Of a DNA stretch of 64,000 bases, positions 43,751-52,556 are shown in pieces (the first letter of the stretch is position 1; each line of letters starts with the position of its first letter). The position numbers were made by a program, and so were the translations under genes. Under the pieces are notes generated by a model, which was given only the letters and a program-made list of their open reading frames with translations, did no database searches and was not told the DNA's origin. Source of the DNA: RZYY01 sp036794825 (lineage in GTDB: Bacteria > Bacteroidota > Bacteroidia > Bacteroidales > 4484-276); contig DAIRGA010000006.1 of assembly GCA_036794825.1 (NCBI GenBank), forward strand, positions 62,001 through 126,000, in the 5' to 3' direction.

Positions 43751-45802
43751 ATGACGCAACAGGAAGCGAAATTTCTCATTGACCAGCTAACCGGGGAACT
43801 AAACGAGCACAATTACCGGTATTATGTTCTTGCTGAACCAGTTATCTCCGACTTTGAGTTTGACATAAAAATGAAGCAGTTGGAAAACCTCGAGAGGGAG
43901 TTTCCACAACTTGCTGCCCAGGATTCTCCGGCAAAAAGGGTAGGAGGTGAGATCACCAAAGAGTTCAGGCAGGTTAAGCACCAATACCCGATGCTTTCGC
44001 TGGGAAATACTTATTCAGAGCAGGAGGTTACCGATTTTCTCAACCGGGTGGAGAAGGCAGTGGGTGATGCAGTAGAATATGTTTGTGAGTTGAAATACGA
44101 CGGTGTTGCTATCGGGCTGCGTTATGAAGGTGGCCGTCTAAAAGCTGCGGTTACACGAGGAGATGGCGAGCAGGGCGACGATGTAACCACCAATGTAAAA
44201 ACTATTCGCAGTGTTCCACTTAGGCTTCATTCTTATGAATTTCCGGCCAGGTTCGAGATACGTGGTGAAGTGATGCTGACAAGAGATGCTTTCGATAAAA
44301 TCAACCGCGACAGGGAAGAGGAGGGTGACCAGCCATTTGCCAACCCGCGAAACGCCGCAGCAGGCAGCCTTAAAATGCAGGATTCGGCCGAGGTTGCCCG
44401 CCGCAACCTCGACTGCTTTCTCTATTATGTTGTAGGTGAGGGACTTCCCTTCGACAACCATTACGACAATATCCAGGAGTGCCGCAAATGGGGATTCAAA
44501 ATTCCGAAATACATCGCAAAATGCAGAAGTAAAGAGGAGATTTTTGACTTTATCAATTATTGGGGCGCCGCCCGCCGGGAGCTTAATTTCGATATTGACG
44601 GAGTGGTTATCAAAGTGAATAGCTTCGCACAACAGCAAACGCTGGGTTTCACGGCCAAATCGCCACGCTGGGCCATCGCCTATAAATATGCTGCCGAAAG
44701 CGCGTCAACAAGATTGCTTTCAATTGATTTTCAGGTGGGAAGAACGGGTGCAGTGACTCCCGTTGCCAACCTGGAGCCGGTTGTGCTGGCCGGAACAACC
44801 GTAAAACGCGCATCTTTGCACAACGCAGACATCATCAAAAAACTTGATGTAAGGATTGATGACGTGGTTTTTGTGGAAAAAGGCGGAGAAATCATTCCCA
44901 AAATTACCGGCGTTGACATTTCAAAGCGTGCTGCAAGTTCGACCCCTTTTGCATTTATCACCCATTGCCCCGAATGCAATTCTGAACTAATACGCAACGA
45001 AGGCGAGGCAGCTTTTTATTGCCCCAACGATACCGGATGCCCCCCCCAAATCAAAGGAAAGCTCGAACATTTTATCTCCCGCAAAGCCATGAACATCGAA
45101 AGCCTGGGCGAAGGGAAGATCGAGATTTTGTATGAGAACCATCTGGTGAAGTCAGTATCCGACTTTTATCGTCTTAATAAAGATGATTTGCTCGGATTGG
45201 AAAAGATTTTTCCGGCAATGGATATGAAAAAAGAACGAAAGATCAGCTTCAGGGATAAGACAGTTGAAAACATCCTTACAGGTATTGAAAAGTCGAAGGA
45301 TGTTCCTTTTCCACGAGTCCTTTATGCTTTGGGTATAAGGTATGTAGGCGAAACGGTTGCCCGAAAACTCGCAACCCATTTTGGAGATATTGAAACACTG
45401 CAAGTGGCGGATTTTGAGACCCTTACTTCGGTTCATGAAATAGGAGAGAGGATAGCAGTAAGCATCATACGGTATTTTAATAATCCTGTCCATCTTCAAA
45501 TCATTAATGAATTGAAGTCAGCGGGGATCAGGCTAAAATCAGAAACTGTTTCTGCGAATCCAGAGGGGAAATTGTCTGGAAAATCTTTTGTCATCAGCGG
45601 CGTTTTTTCCAATTTCACCCGTGATGAAATCAAAGCGGCAATTGAAAAACATGGGGGTAAAAATACCGGTTCGGTGAGTGGCAGCACCGATTTTCTGGTT
45701 GCCGGCGAAAATATGGGTCCGGCTAAACGGCAGAAAGCGGAAGCGCTCGGTGTAAAAATTATCAGCGAAGGTGAGTTTATAGAAATGATCGGCCTGGATT
45801 AA
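43751..45802 (+). CDS. ligA: NAD-dependent DNA ligase
   Basis: Seals nicks in replication and repair, using NAD+ as the adenylate donor. The 683-residue length and domain order are normal. The Ia domain starts the protein (YYVLAEPVISDFEFD). The nucleotidyl-transferase domain has the adenylated lysine Lys115 in LKYDGVA. An OB fold is followed by a four-cysteine zinc finger (CPEC...CPND-TGC; spacing 2, 14, 5), helix-hairpin-helix repeats (about 460-590, for example LGIRYVGETVARKLATHFG) and a C-terminal BRCT domain (about 605-683; GKSFVISGVF). It has its own promoter and converges on the ispH-recF-DUF721 operon. Confidence 0.97.
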   Translation: MTQQEAKFLIDQLTGELNEHNYRYYVLAEPVISDFEFDIKMKQLENLEREFPQLAAQDSPAKRVGGEITKEFRQVKHQYPMLSLGNTYSEQEVTDFLNRVEKAVGDAVEYVCELKYDGVAIGLRYEGGRLKAAVTRGDGEQGDDVTTNVKTIRSVPLRLHSYEFPARFEIRGEVMLTRDAFDKINRDREEEGDQPFANPRNAAAGSLKMQDSAEVARRNLDCFLYYVVGEGLPFDNHYDNIQECRKWGFKIPKYIAKCRSKEEIFDFINYWGAARRELNFDIDGVVIKVNSFAQQQTLGFTAKSPRWAIAYKYAAESASTRLLSIDFQVGRTGAVTPVANLEPVVLAGTTVKRASLHNADIIKKLDVRIDDVVFVEKGGEIIPKITGVDISKRAASSTPFAFITHCPECNSELIRNEGEAAFYCPNDTGCPPQIKGKLEHFISRKAMNIESLGEGKIEILYENHLVKSVSDFYRLNKDDLLGLEKIFPAMDMKKERKISFRDKTVENILTGIEKSKDVPFPRVLYALGIRYVGETVARKLATHFGDIETLQVADFETLTSVHEIGERIAVSIIRYFNNPVHLQIINELKSAGIRLKSETVSANPEGKLSGKSFVISGVFSNFTRDEIKAAIEKHGGKNTGSVSGSTDFLVAGENMGPAKRQKAEALGVKIISEGEFIEMIGLD

Positions 45803-45859
45803 ATCCGGAGTTATCTTTTGAAACGAATCAAGCAATAGGCCAGGTGCAGCCAGGAAGGG

Positions 45860-46156
45860 TCATCTCACCACCACTTCGTCAATCAGGTTGTCTTTTGCCT
45901 TTTTGTTGAGGGCTTTTTTGATTTTTTCGCGGGCATACATCAGCTCGTTGCGAAGTGCTGCCGAATCCACCTCAACATAAAGAACCCGTTTGTGAATCCT
46001 CAGATTGGTAGTATGACTTGCAATCATCTGGCCGACAACCGATTCCCACGAAGCCACCATCTGTACCTCTTTCAGTTTGTCTTCAAGATGAAGGTGACCG
46101 ATCAGTTCACGGACCACTTCGCCTAAGGTCTGTTCGTTGGATGCCCTGAATGACAT
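45860..46156 (-). CDS. DUF721 (DciA-like) protein
   Basis: A 98-residue basic protein of the DUF721 family, which includes the helicase-loading protein DciA of bacteria lacking DnaC. The conserved core is visible as WESVVGQMIASHTTNLRI and LYVEVDSAALRNELMY. It follows recF by 5 bases, the usual recF-DUF721 order in many bacteria, so a replication or recombination role is likely. It is last in the ispH-recF-DUF721 operon; no terminator hairpin was found between it and ligA. Confidence 0.88.
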   Translation of the reverse strand: MSFRASNEQTLGEVVRELIGHLHLEDKLKEVQMVASWESVVGQMIASHTTNLRIHKRVLYVEVDSAALRNELMYAREKIKKALNKKAKDNLIDEVVVR

Positions 46157-46161
46157 GATAA

Positions 46162-47283
46162 TCAGCTTTTAAGGTTTGGAGTTTCGGTAACAGCGCCGTT
46201 CTTAATCAAAAAAATCCGATAGCTGTTGGATATCTTCGTGAGCAGATGTTCGATTCTTTCCTGCTGGGTGTCGGTGATAAAGACCTGTCCGAAAGTATTT
46301 TCAGCAACCAATTGAATGAGCTGCTCCACACGCTTGTCATCGAGTTTATCGAAAATGTCGTCGAGGAGAATCAGCGGCTTGTAGCCCTTTAGCTCCCTGA
46401 TGTACATGTATTGCGCAAGCCGAAGAGCGACTATGAAGGATTTTTGCTGCCCCTGCGATCCGAACTTTTTGATGGGGTGCCCCTGAATATTGAAAATCAA
46501 ATCGTCTTTATGGATTCCTCCGGTGGTGAATCTCAGCGCTTTATCCCGGTCGAGGGTTATCGCGAGCAGCTCTTCAAAACTCTTTTCGTTGAGCTGAGAA
46601 TCATAAATGATCGTACCGGCATCTTTTCCTCCGGACACCATTTCGAAGTATTGGTTGAACAGAGGCAGATATTCAGCAATGAATTTTTTCCTGGCCGGAA
46701 AAATTAGGTTTCCGGGCTCGATGATTTGCTGGTTCCAGACTTCGAGCAGCGAAAGGTCAAAGTAGTTTTTTTCGCCGAACGATTTAAGCAGCGAGTTTCG
46801 CTGGGCGAGGGCTTTGTTGTAGTTGATCAGGTTGTCGAGATAGAGGGGGTCAAACTGGCTGATTACGCTGTCAATAAACCGTCGCCGCACCTCGCTGCCC
46901 TCGTTGATAAGGTCGCGGTCGTATGGCGAGATCATCACCAGAGCGTATTTTCCGATGTGGTCAGCCAGCCGCTGGTACTCCTTTTTATTGAGTTTGAAAC
47001 TTTTCTTCTGGTTTCTTTTCTGGACACAATGGATGATGTCAGTTTTTTCTTCATTCACCTCAATCTCACCTAATATGGAAAAATATTCCTGGTCGTGCCT
47101 GATGTTTTGCGTATCCACCGAATTGAAGTAGCTCTTACAAAATGAGAGATAGTAAATAGCGTCGAGCAGGTTGGTTTTGCCGGCTGCGTTGTCGCCGATA
47201 AAGCAATTTACTTTGGGTGAAAAGGCAACCGAAGCCGTTTCGCAGTTTTTGAAATCGTGAATATGGAGTGTTTTAAGGTACAT
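46162..47283 (-). CDS. recF: DNA replication and repair protein RecF
   Basis: A 373-residue SMC-like ATPase that loads RecA at single-strand gaps with RecO and RecR. Walker A is GDNAAGKT at about residues 30-37. The ABC signature region is FGSQGQQKSFIVALRLAQ (about 283-300), and Walker B is LILLDDIFDKLDDKR (about 316-330). The length is typical. The start codon shares one base with the stop of ispH (TGATG), so the two are translationally coupled; the DUF721 gene follows 5 bases downstream. Confidence 0.96.
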   Translation of the reverse strand: MYLKTLHIHDFKNCETASVAFSPKVNCFIGDNAAGKTNLLDAIYYLSFCKSYFNSVDTQNIRHDQEYFSILGEIEVNEEKTDIIHCVQKRNQKKSFKLNKKEYQRLADHIGKYALVMISPYDRDLINEGSEVRRRFIDSVISQFDPLYLDNLINYNKALAQRNSLLKSFGEKNYFDLSLLEVWNQQIIEPGNLIFPARKKFIAEYLPLFNQYFEMVSGGKDAGTIIYDSQLNEKSFEELLAITLDRDKALRFTTGGIHKDDLIFNIQGHPIKKFGSQGQQKSFIVALRLAQYMYIRELKGYKPLILLDDIFDKLDDKRVEQLIQLVAENTFGQVFITDTQQERIEHLLTKISNSYRIFLIKNGAVTETPNLKS

Positions 47284-48164
47284 CAGTCTTTTTTGAGCGG
47301 GTTGATCTTGTGTTCAATTTTTTTCAGCAGCCAGATGGGTGTGGAGGTGGCGCCGGTAATTCCGATCGAATTTTGACTATTAAGCCATTCCTCTCTTATC
47401 ATGCTTTCATTTTCCACAAAAAATGAGTTGGTATTGATTTTTTGACAGAGGTTGAAAAGATACCGGCTGTTGGATGAATTTTTATCACCCACAAAAATAA
47501 TCAAATCATGTTTCAGGGCAAAGTCAACAATCTGTTTCTTCCTGTTTCTTACATGGCTGCATATACTGTTGGTTATAAACAACTTTGAACCGGGAGCGCT
47601 ATTTTGCTGCTTTAGCCGGATTTCAATCTCCGTTTTTACTTCTTCAAAAATGTCTTCGTCTGCCGTAGTTTGTGCAAAAAGATAAACTGGCCTTGTCGTA
47701 TCAACCTGTTCCAGGTCTGAAATTGTTTCAACCACAATTGCCTGATTTCCGGCATTTCCTGCCAATCCTATGACCTCCGGATGGTTATTCTTTCCGACGA
47801 TCACAATCTGCCGGTCATCCTTTTCCCTATCCAGCCACAATTTTTTAACTTTTTCCTGAAGTTTAAGCACCACCTTGCAGGTTGCGTCAGTTACTTCAAG
47901 TCCTTGTTGTCGGGCTTTCAGATAAGTTTCCGGGGGTTCGCCGTGTGCCCTCAGCAAGATGCGGCTATTATGGAGTTCATCCAGGCGTGATTGGTCAATT
48001 GTGCTCATTCCCAACTTATTCAAGCGGATTTCTTCTTCTTTGTTATGCACAATTTGCCCAAGCGAAAAAAACTCTTTTCCGTCTGCCAGTTTTTCTTCTG
48101 CCAGTTGTATAGCTCTTTTTACCCCAAAGCAAAAACCCGCACCGGGATCAATCGCAGTTTTCAT
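47283..48164 (-). CDS. ispH: 4-hydroxy-3-methylbut-2-enyl diphosphate reductase
   Basis: The last enzyme of the methylerythritol phosphate route to isoprenoids, reducing HMBPP to IPP and DMAPP with an iron-sulfur cluster. In this 293-residue protein the three cluster cysteines are Cys12 (GFCFGV), Cys96 (DATCKVV) and Cys202 (NSICSHVRNRK). Substrate-binding His are His40 (VHNKEE), His74 (RAHG) and His128 (NNHPE). It is first in an operon with recF and the DUF721 gene, an arrangement that couples isoprenoid and repair genes by overlap only. Confidence 0.95.
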   Translation of the reverse strand: MKTAIDPGAGFCFGVKRAIQLAEEKLADGKEFFSLGQIVHNKEEEIRLNKLGMSTIDQSRLDELHNSRILLRAHGEPPETYLKARQQGLEVTDATCKVVLKLQEKVKKLWLDREKDDRQIVIVGKNNHPEVIGLAGNAGNQAIVVETISDLEQVDTTRPVYLFAQTTADEDIFEEVKTEIEIRLKQQNSAPGSKLFITNSICSHVRNRKKQIVDFALKHDLIIFVGDKNSSNSRYLFNLCQKINTNSFFVENESMIREEWLNSQNSIGITGATSTPIWLLKKIEHKINPLKKD

Positions 48165-48260
48165 GCTTAATTATTCGGTTTGCAAAATAATGGTTTATTT
48201 TCGCAGGTTAGAATGATATCAGAATAGTTTTTTCGACTATATGATCAAAATCCTGATAAT

Positions 48261-48860
48261 ATGAATGATTACAGTTACAATACAAGATTGGAAATTCCCA
48301 GGCTTTTTTACGACAGCATCAGTAATATGCCCATCGAAAAATGCCAGGTTTGCAACAAGAAAATTGTGGAAACCGACAGCGAATATCTTATTGAGAAGGT
48401 TTACAGGAAAAACCCGGTTTCGGGTAATATGGAGGTGATGTTCGAATATGCGATTTGCTTTGCGTGTGCTGTTGCGTTTGTGAACAGCTACTCAGCGCAG
48501 TCGAAGGAAAATTTGCACCGATACTTTAACGAACATTTGGCGGGCAACTTCACCCAGTTTTTCAATAAGCCAATCCGCACCGAGTTGGATGTTTACGATC
48601 AGTTGTCCAATTGTGCAATTACGGGAAAGAAAGTTTCCGAACTGGAAGAGTACCAGATTGTTGGGCGGTTTAAAGGCGGGTTTCTGAAGTTGGAAGAGCC
48701 TCCATTTGTGATCGGGAGTGGCTCTATGGACGAGGTTACTGATCTTTTATCCAACGAGACCATCAATAATATGGACGATTTTACGGGTCGTTACCTCACC
48801 GGTCCACCAGAGTTCCGCGACTTTTTTAAATCGCCACGCCGCAGGCCAGTATTGATTTAG
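48261..48860 (+). CDS. Unknown protein with paired CxxC motifs
   Basis: I recognise no family. The 199-residue cytoplasmic protein has CQVC (about residues 24-27) and CFAC (about 63-66), which together could bind one zinc ion as a split zinc ribbon. A further isolated Cys-Ala-Ile-Thr-Gly-Lys segment lies at about 113-118, resembling a second ribbon-like knuckle. There is no signal or membrane segment. It is divergent from ispH and converges on the dihydroorotate-dehydrogenase-like gene, with 3 bases between the stops. Codon use resembles its neighbours. Confidence 0.72.
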   Translation: MNDYSYNTRLEIPRLFYDSISNMPIEKCQVCNKKIVETDSEYLIEKVYRKNPVSGNMEVMFEYAICFACAVAFVNSYSAQSKENLHRYFNEHLAGNFTQFFNKPIRTELDVYDQLSNCAITGKKVSELEEYQIVGRFKGGFLKLEEPPFVIGSGSMDEVTDLLSNETINNMDDFTGRYLTGPPEFRDFFKSPRRRPVLI

Positions 48861-48863
48861 CGG

Positions 48864-49856
48864 TTATTCGATCCCGGCAAAGTGTTTCATAAACTGAACC
48901 CGTTCGTAGGCTGCAGGGTTCTCGGCAAATTTCACACTCAGTTTTCCGATAAATTCGTCTGTGGTTTTGAATTCATGTTTATCCATCCATTGCTCGATGA
49001 ACCGGGTGATTTCGCCAATAGCTTCGAACCCGTTTTTGTAGAGCACTGAGGCTATCTGAACTGCCTTTGCGCCGGCAAGCAATAGTTTTACAGCGCCTTC
49101 GCCGTCATGAACACCTGTTGAACCGGCAATATCGCAGTGCAGTCTGTCGCTCAGCATGGCAATCCAGCGTAAAGTGGTGTAAATTTCATCTTTTGTACTG
49201 AAAACATGCGTGGAGGTAACTTTGAACTTATCTATGTCAATATCAGGTGAATAGAACCGATTGAACATCACCATTCCCGAAATGCCGGTCCAGGAAAGTT
49301 TGAGTGCAGTTTTGGCCAATCCAGAAAAATAGTAGCTGATTTTCAGCGCAACCGGTATCGAAACCTGGCGCATCACTTCCATTACCACGTCGAAATAGAG
49401 CTGCTCGTTTTGTGCCGGGTCGCGTTTGGTGTCTGACGGAAGGATGAATACGTTGAGCTCAAGTCCGTCTGCGCCGGCGTTTTCAATCTTTTTGGCGAAC
49501 GAAGTCCACTCTGATGCAGTGTAACAATTGATGCTGGCAATCAGTGGAATAGTAATGGATTTCTTTCCTTTTTCGATCAGACGGAGGTAGTCGTTTACAT
49601 CCCTCTCCTTCGTGTAATTGCTGATGTAATCCTCCGCTTCGGGATAGAAATAATTTTCCCGGTTGTCGGAGCTGTTCATTACTTTATTCACTTCATGCAT
49701 GATCTGCTCTTCGAAAAGAGACTTTAGAATGATGGCCGCTGCGCCATGTTTTTCGAGCGCCTGCAGGTTTTCAACAGTTTTGTTTAGCCCTGAACTGCCG
49801 GCAATAATCGGGTTTTTTAATTTAAAACCCATGTAGTTGGTACTTAGATTTGCCAT
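48864..49856 (-). CDS. Dihydroorotate dehydrogenase-like FMN protein
   Basis: A 330-residue TIM-barrel flavoprotein resembling class 1 dihydroorotate dehydrogenases. It opens YMGFKLKNPIIAGSSGLNKT, has the barrel strand ADGLELNVF at about 130-138, and has a phosphate-binding region late in the protein (IAGSTGVHDGEGAVKLLLAGAKAVQIAS). After LELN the family's SCPN loop, which carries or precedes the active-site base in true PyrD, is replaced by FILPSD, and no Cys is present there. It is therefore unlikely to oxidise dihydroorotate in the usual way. Annotated family members of this kind are common in Bacteroidota with unknown substrate. It has its own promoter and no pyrimidine genes nearby. Confidence 0.85.
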   Translation of the reverse strand: MANLSTNYMGFKLKNPIIAGSSGLNKTVENLQALEKHGAAAIILKSLFEEQIMHEVNKVMNSSDNRENYFYPEAEDYISNYTKERDVNDYLRLIEKGKKSITIPLIASINCYTASEWTSFAKKIENAGADGLELNVFILPSDTKRDPAQNEQLYFDVVMEVMRQVSIPVALKISYYFSGLAKTALKLSWTGISGMVMFNRFYSPDIDIDKFKVTSTHVFSTKDEIYTTLRWIAMLSDRLHCDIAGSTGVHDGEGAVKLLLAGAKAVQIASVLYKNGFEAIGEITRFIEQWMDKHEFKTTDEFIGKLSVKFAENPAAYERVQFMKHFAGIE

Positions 49857-49900
49857 GATTAAGTGTTGTTGATGAACAGTTATGCTTTTGAATTTGCTAA

Positions 49901-49908
49901 CAAAAATA
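49901..49908 (-). promoter_or_regulatory. -7 box of the dihydroorotate-dehydrogenase-like gene
   Basis: On the minus strand TATTTTTG (49908-49901) fits TAnnTTTG and gives a leader of about 40 nt to the ATG at 49856. Confidence 0.55.
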
Positions 49909-50056
49909 GGAATTAGTTTTTAATGGGCTGGATTTGACTTTAAATCAGGTAATTTATAATCAATTTAAAAACTTGCTGTTATCCTCTGGTCATGTTGGAT
50001 CTGAAAAATGTTCCTGAACGAATTCTCCTCAGAATCACGATAATGGTCGAAATTCT

Positions 50057-50064
50057 TAATTTTG
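50057..50064 (+). promoter_or_regulatory. -7 box of the serine hydrolase lipoprotein gene
   Basis: TAATTTTG fits TAnnTTTG, 25 bases before the ATG at 50090. Confidence 0.55.
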
Positions 50065-50089
50065 GAATCTTTTTCAAACAGGTGTTTTG

Positions 50090-51208
50090 ATGAGAAAAAT
50101 TGTCATCATTCCTTTATTGTTCATCGTCATCATCTTAATCACTTCATGTCATGTCGGACGGTTTTTTTACTGGAATATGGCTGATGTGTACGATTTCAGA
50201 AAGTTTCCGGCCGAGTATGTAGGCAAGGGGGAAAGGAGTTTTCGTTTCGCTGAGCTCTCGTTGCCAAAAGAACCTTGTTTACCTGAAGGATTTACCGGTA
50301 GCAAAAAGACCTCTGGCTTTAATGACTTTCTGAAGGATACTAAAACAGTGGCGTTTATGATTATCCGAAACGACACAATTTTGTATGAAAATTATTTTGA
50401 TGATTTTTCTGAGAATGAGATGATTGCTTCATTTTCAGTTAGTAAGTCATATGTTTCGGCTTTGACAGGGATAGCTTTGGAAGAGGGGTACATCAAATCT
50501 GTAAACCAACCTATCACTGATTTTATTCCCGAACTTCTGGAATCCGACCCCCGTTTTTCGGAAATTACCCTTGAACACCTTCTGAATATGCGTTCAGGAA
50601 TTAAATTCGATGAAGGTTACGCTACACCTTTCAGTGATATGGCTAAGTACTATTACGGAACAAATCTGAAAAACTATATCCGGAAACTTGAGATAAGCCG
50701 TTCGCCGGATCTGGAATACGACTACATCAGCGTGAATGGCTTGCTGCTGGGTATTGCTGTGGAGCGCGCTACCGGATATAATCTGGCCAAATACCTGGAG
50801 CAGAAGATATGGATTCCCCTTGAGATGGAATATGATGCTACGTGGAATTTCGATAGCCCAAGAGGAAATCAAATAAAGGCATTTTGTTGTATCAATGCCC
50901 GCGCAGTGGATATGGCGAAATTCGGCAGGCTTTACCTTAACCAGGGTAACTGGAACGGCAGGCAGATTGTGCCAAAATCATGGGTTGAAGCAACTTTGAA
51001 TGCCAACAAAAGTTCAAGGGATTCGCAAGGTTACCCATATTCTTACCAATGGCGGGTAAAAGATGATGGTGCATTTTTTGCCAAAGGAATCCTGGGACAG
51101 TACATTTATGTTAATCCAGAAAAGAATGTGATCATTGTAAGGATGGGAAAACGGGACTCTGGTGTGCAATGGGCTTCACTTTTCGAGCAAATCTGCCATC
51201 AGCTCTGA
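50090..51208 (+). CDS. Serine hydrolase lipoprotein (class C beta-lactamase-like)
   Basis: A 372-residue envelope lipoprotein (lipobox ITSC at about 18-21 after a hydrophobic signal). A TTG one codon upstream is rejected in favour of the ATG. The SxxK motif is SVSK at about 121-124 (ASFSVSKSYVSALTG), and the second motif is near YISVNGLLLG (about 214-223). Related proteins include 6-aminohexanoate-dimer hydrolase-like and esterase-type members of the beta-lactamase family, which fits the long N-terminal segment. It is not closely similar to the other member at 38477-39679. The substrate is unknown. It converges on the thioesterase gene with 13 bases between the stops. Confidence 0.88.
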   Translation: MRKIVIIPLLFIVIILITSCHVGRFFYWNMADVYDFRKFPAEYVGKGERSFRFAELSLPKEPCLPEGFTGSKKTSGFNDFLKDTKTVAFMIIRNDTILYENYFDDFSENEMIASFSVSKSYVSALTGIALEEGYIKSVNQPITDFIPELLESDPRFSEITLEHLLNMRSGIKFDEGYATPFSDMAKYYYGTNLKNYIRKLEISRSPDLEYDYISVNGLLLGIAVERATGYNLAKYLEQKIWIPLEMEYDATWNFDSPRGNQIKAFCCINARAVDMAKFGRLYLNQGNWNGRQIVPKSWVEATLNANKSSRDSQGYPYSYQWRVKDDGAFFAKGILGQYIYVNPEKNVIIVRMGKRDSGVQWASLFEQICHQL

Positions 51209-51221
51209 AAACGTTTTCCGC

Positions 51222-51710
51222 TTATTTCCCCTCCGTGAAATAGAAATCAGCAGCTTCAGGATAGAAGTACTTTTCGCGGGCAATTTTTTCGGGGAAAGTA
51301 AAATATTGAATCGCTCCCTGTGCACACAGTTGATTATCAGAGTCGAACAACTCAGCGCGGATGTCAGCAAGATTGCGCCGTGTTTCTATCAGACTGGCTT
51401 TTAGCAGAACCGGCCCTTTAGTCACATAAACCGGTTTTCGGTATTTGATTTCGATTTTCGAGGTTACTCCGGCTGTTTTCAATTTTACATAAACGTACCA
51501 GCTTGCTATTTCATCCAGCAGCGTGGCCTGGATGCCACCATGAAGCAGGTTGTTGTATCCCTGAAAATCAGGGTTTGGCTGCCAGGTTGCAGTAATGGTC
51601 TCGCCTTCATCAACAAAATTGAGGCGCAGGCCTGCAGGGTTGTCCGGTGAACACCCAAAACAATTGTAGCCCTGGTGTTTGGTAAAAGGATTGCGGACTT
51701 TTCGGAACAT
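51222..51710 (-). CDS. PaaI-like hotdog-fold thioesterase
   Basis: A 162-residue acyl-CoA thioesterase-like protein of the PaaI/YiiD hotdog family. It begins with the NCFGCSPDNPAGLRL segment characteristic of one bacterial subgroup. It then has the active-site helix region NLLHGGIQATLLDEIASWYV (about 75-95), in which HGG and the Asp/Glu of LLDE are the expected catalytic residues. It ends with the long strands of the fold. It lies 10 bases downstream of the MORN-like lipoprotein gene in the same direction, so the two are probably cotranscribed. It presumably hydrolyses an acyl-CoA; the chain type is unknown. Confidence 0.9.
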   Translation of the reverse strand: MFRKVRNPFTKHQGYNCFGCSPDNPAGLRLNFVDEGETITATWQPNPDFQGYNNLLHGGIQATLLDEIASWYVYVKLKTAGVTSKIEIKYRKPVYVTKGPVLLKASLIETRRNLADIRAELFDSDNQLCAQGAIQYFTFPEKIAREKYFYPEAADFYFTEGK

Positions 51711-51720
51711 GGCAATAATT

Positions 51721-52488
51721 TTATTTTTCTACTCCGGCTGAAAAGGTTTTCTCTGCGGTCAGACTGCCATTATCATCGTATTCGCGCCAGATTCCCTCTT
51801 TGAGGTTATCCTTGAAGTTGCCTTCAGCCTTCAATTGGCCGTTTTCGTAGTATTCCTTGAATAGTCCATTACGAATGTTGTCGTTGAACGTCTCCTCGGT
51901 CATCAGTGCGTTGTTCTCGTAGAAAGTCTTCTGAATACCCTCAAATTTTCCATCTACGTAATTGTACTCCGCGATGAGCTGGCCATTTTGGCTGTACCAC
52001 CTGGAGAGTCCTTTTTTCATCCCATTGCTGTACTCTGATTCTTCCTGCAATGTACCGTTGTTATAATAAGCCCGCTTGCTGCCATGGAGCTGGTCGTTTA
52101 AATAGTTTTCTTCCAAAATTATCCGGAAGCCACGCTCATAAACCTTGCGCGAACCACTCTTCTTGTCGTTGACATAAAATTGCTCAGAAACGAAATAGCC
52201 CTTGCTGTCGATTTCGATAAAAGCGCCATCCTTTTTTCCATTTCTATACGATTCGGCAAATTGTACAATCCCTGTTGGGTGATAGGTCAGCCAACTGCCA
52301 TCTTTAAGGTTGTTCACATAAAACCCGACACTCCTTATATTATCAACTGTATCTTGCCAGTAGCCTTGCTTACGACCCTTGCTGTCGGTTTGATTTATTT
52401 TTTCGGTGGCTTCTGCCCTGTTATCCTGCGAGAAGGTGCAGGCTACTGATAACCAAAGTAATGTGAAAACTAAGAATAGATTTTTCAT
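51721..52488 (-). CDS. MORN/YwqK-like repeat lipoprotein
   Basis: A 255-residue exported protein from the ATG at 52488 (MKNLFLVFTLLWLSVAC); an in-frame ATG at 52524 would place charged residues before the signal. The lipobox LSVAC suggests a lipoprotein, though cleavage after TFSQ is also possible. About eight MORN-like repeats of roughly 23 residues follow, with the pattern G-x-x-x-x-[YF]-x-x-[ND]-G-x-L (for example YYENGQLKAEGNFKDN). They match the family often annotated as YwqK toxin-antitoxin antitoxin; that name rests on homology alone, and no toxin gene is next to it. The role is unknown, possibly binding at the envelope. Confidence 0.85.
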   Translation of the reverse strand: MKNLFLVFTLLWLSVACTFSQDNRAEATEKINQTDSKGRKQGYWQDTVDNIRSVGFYVNNLKDGSWLTYHPTGIVQFAESYRNGKKDGAFIEIDSKGYFVSEQFYVNDKKSGSRKVYERGFRIILEENYLNDQLHGSKRAYYNNGTLQEESEYSNGMKKGLSRWYSQNGQLIAEYNYVDGKFEGIQKTFYENNALMTEETFNDNIRNGLFKEYYENGQLKAEGNFKDNLKEGIWREYDDNGSLTAEKTFSAGVEK

Positions 52489-52556
52489 AGTGAAAACGAT
52501 TTTTTTAAGTGCAAAAATAATCAACTAAAAGGAGAGGGGGATTTCTGGTGAAATTT

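Noticed and set aside
51721..52488. YwqK-like protein as part of a toxin-antitoxin pair
   Set aside because: It is a lipoprotein with MORN-like repeats and no toxin partner adjacent; the family name alone does not support that role.
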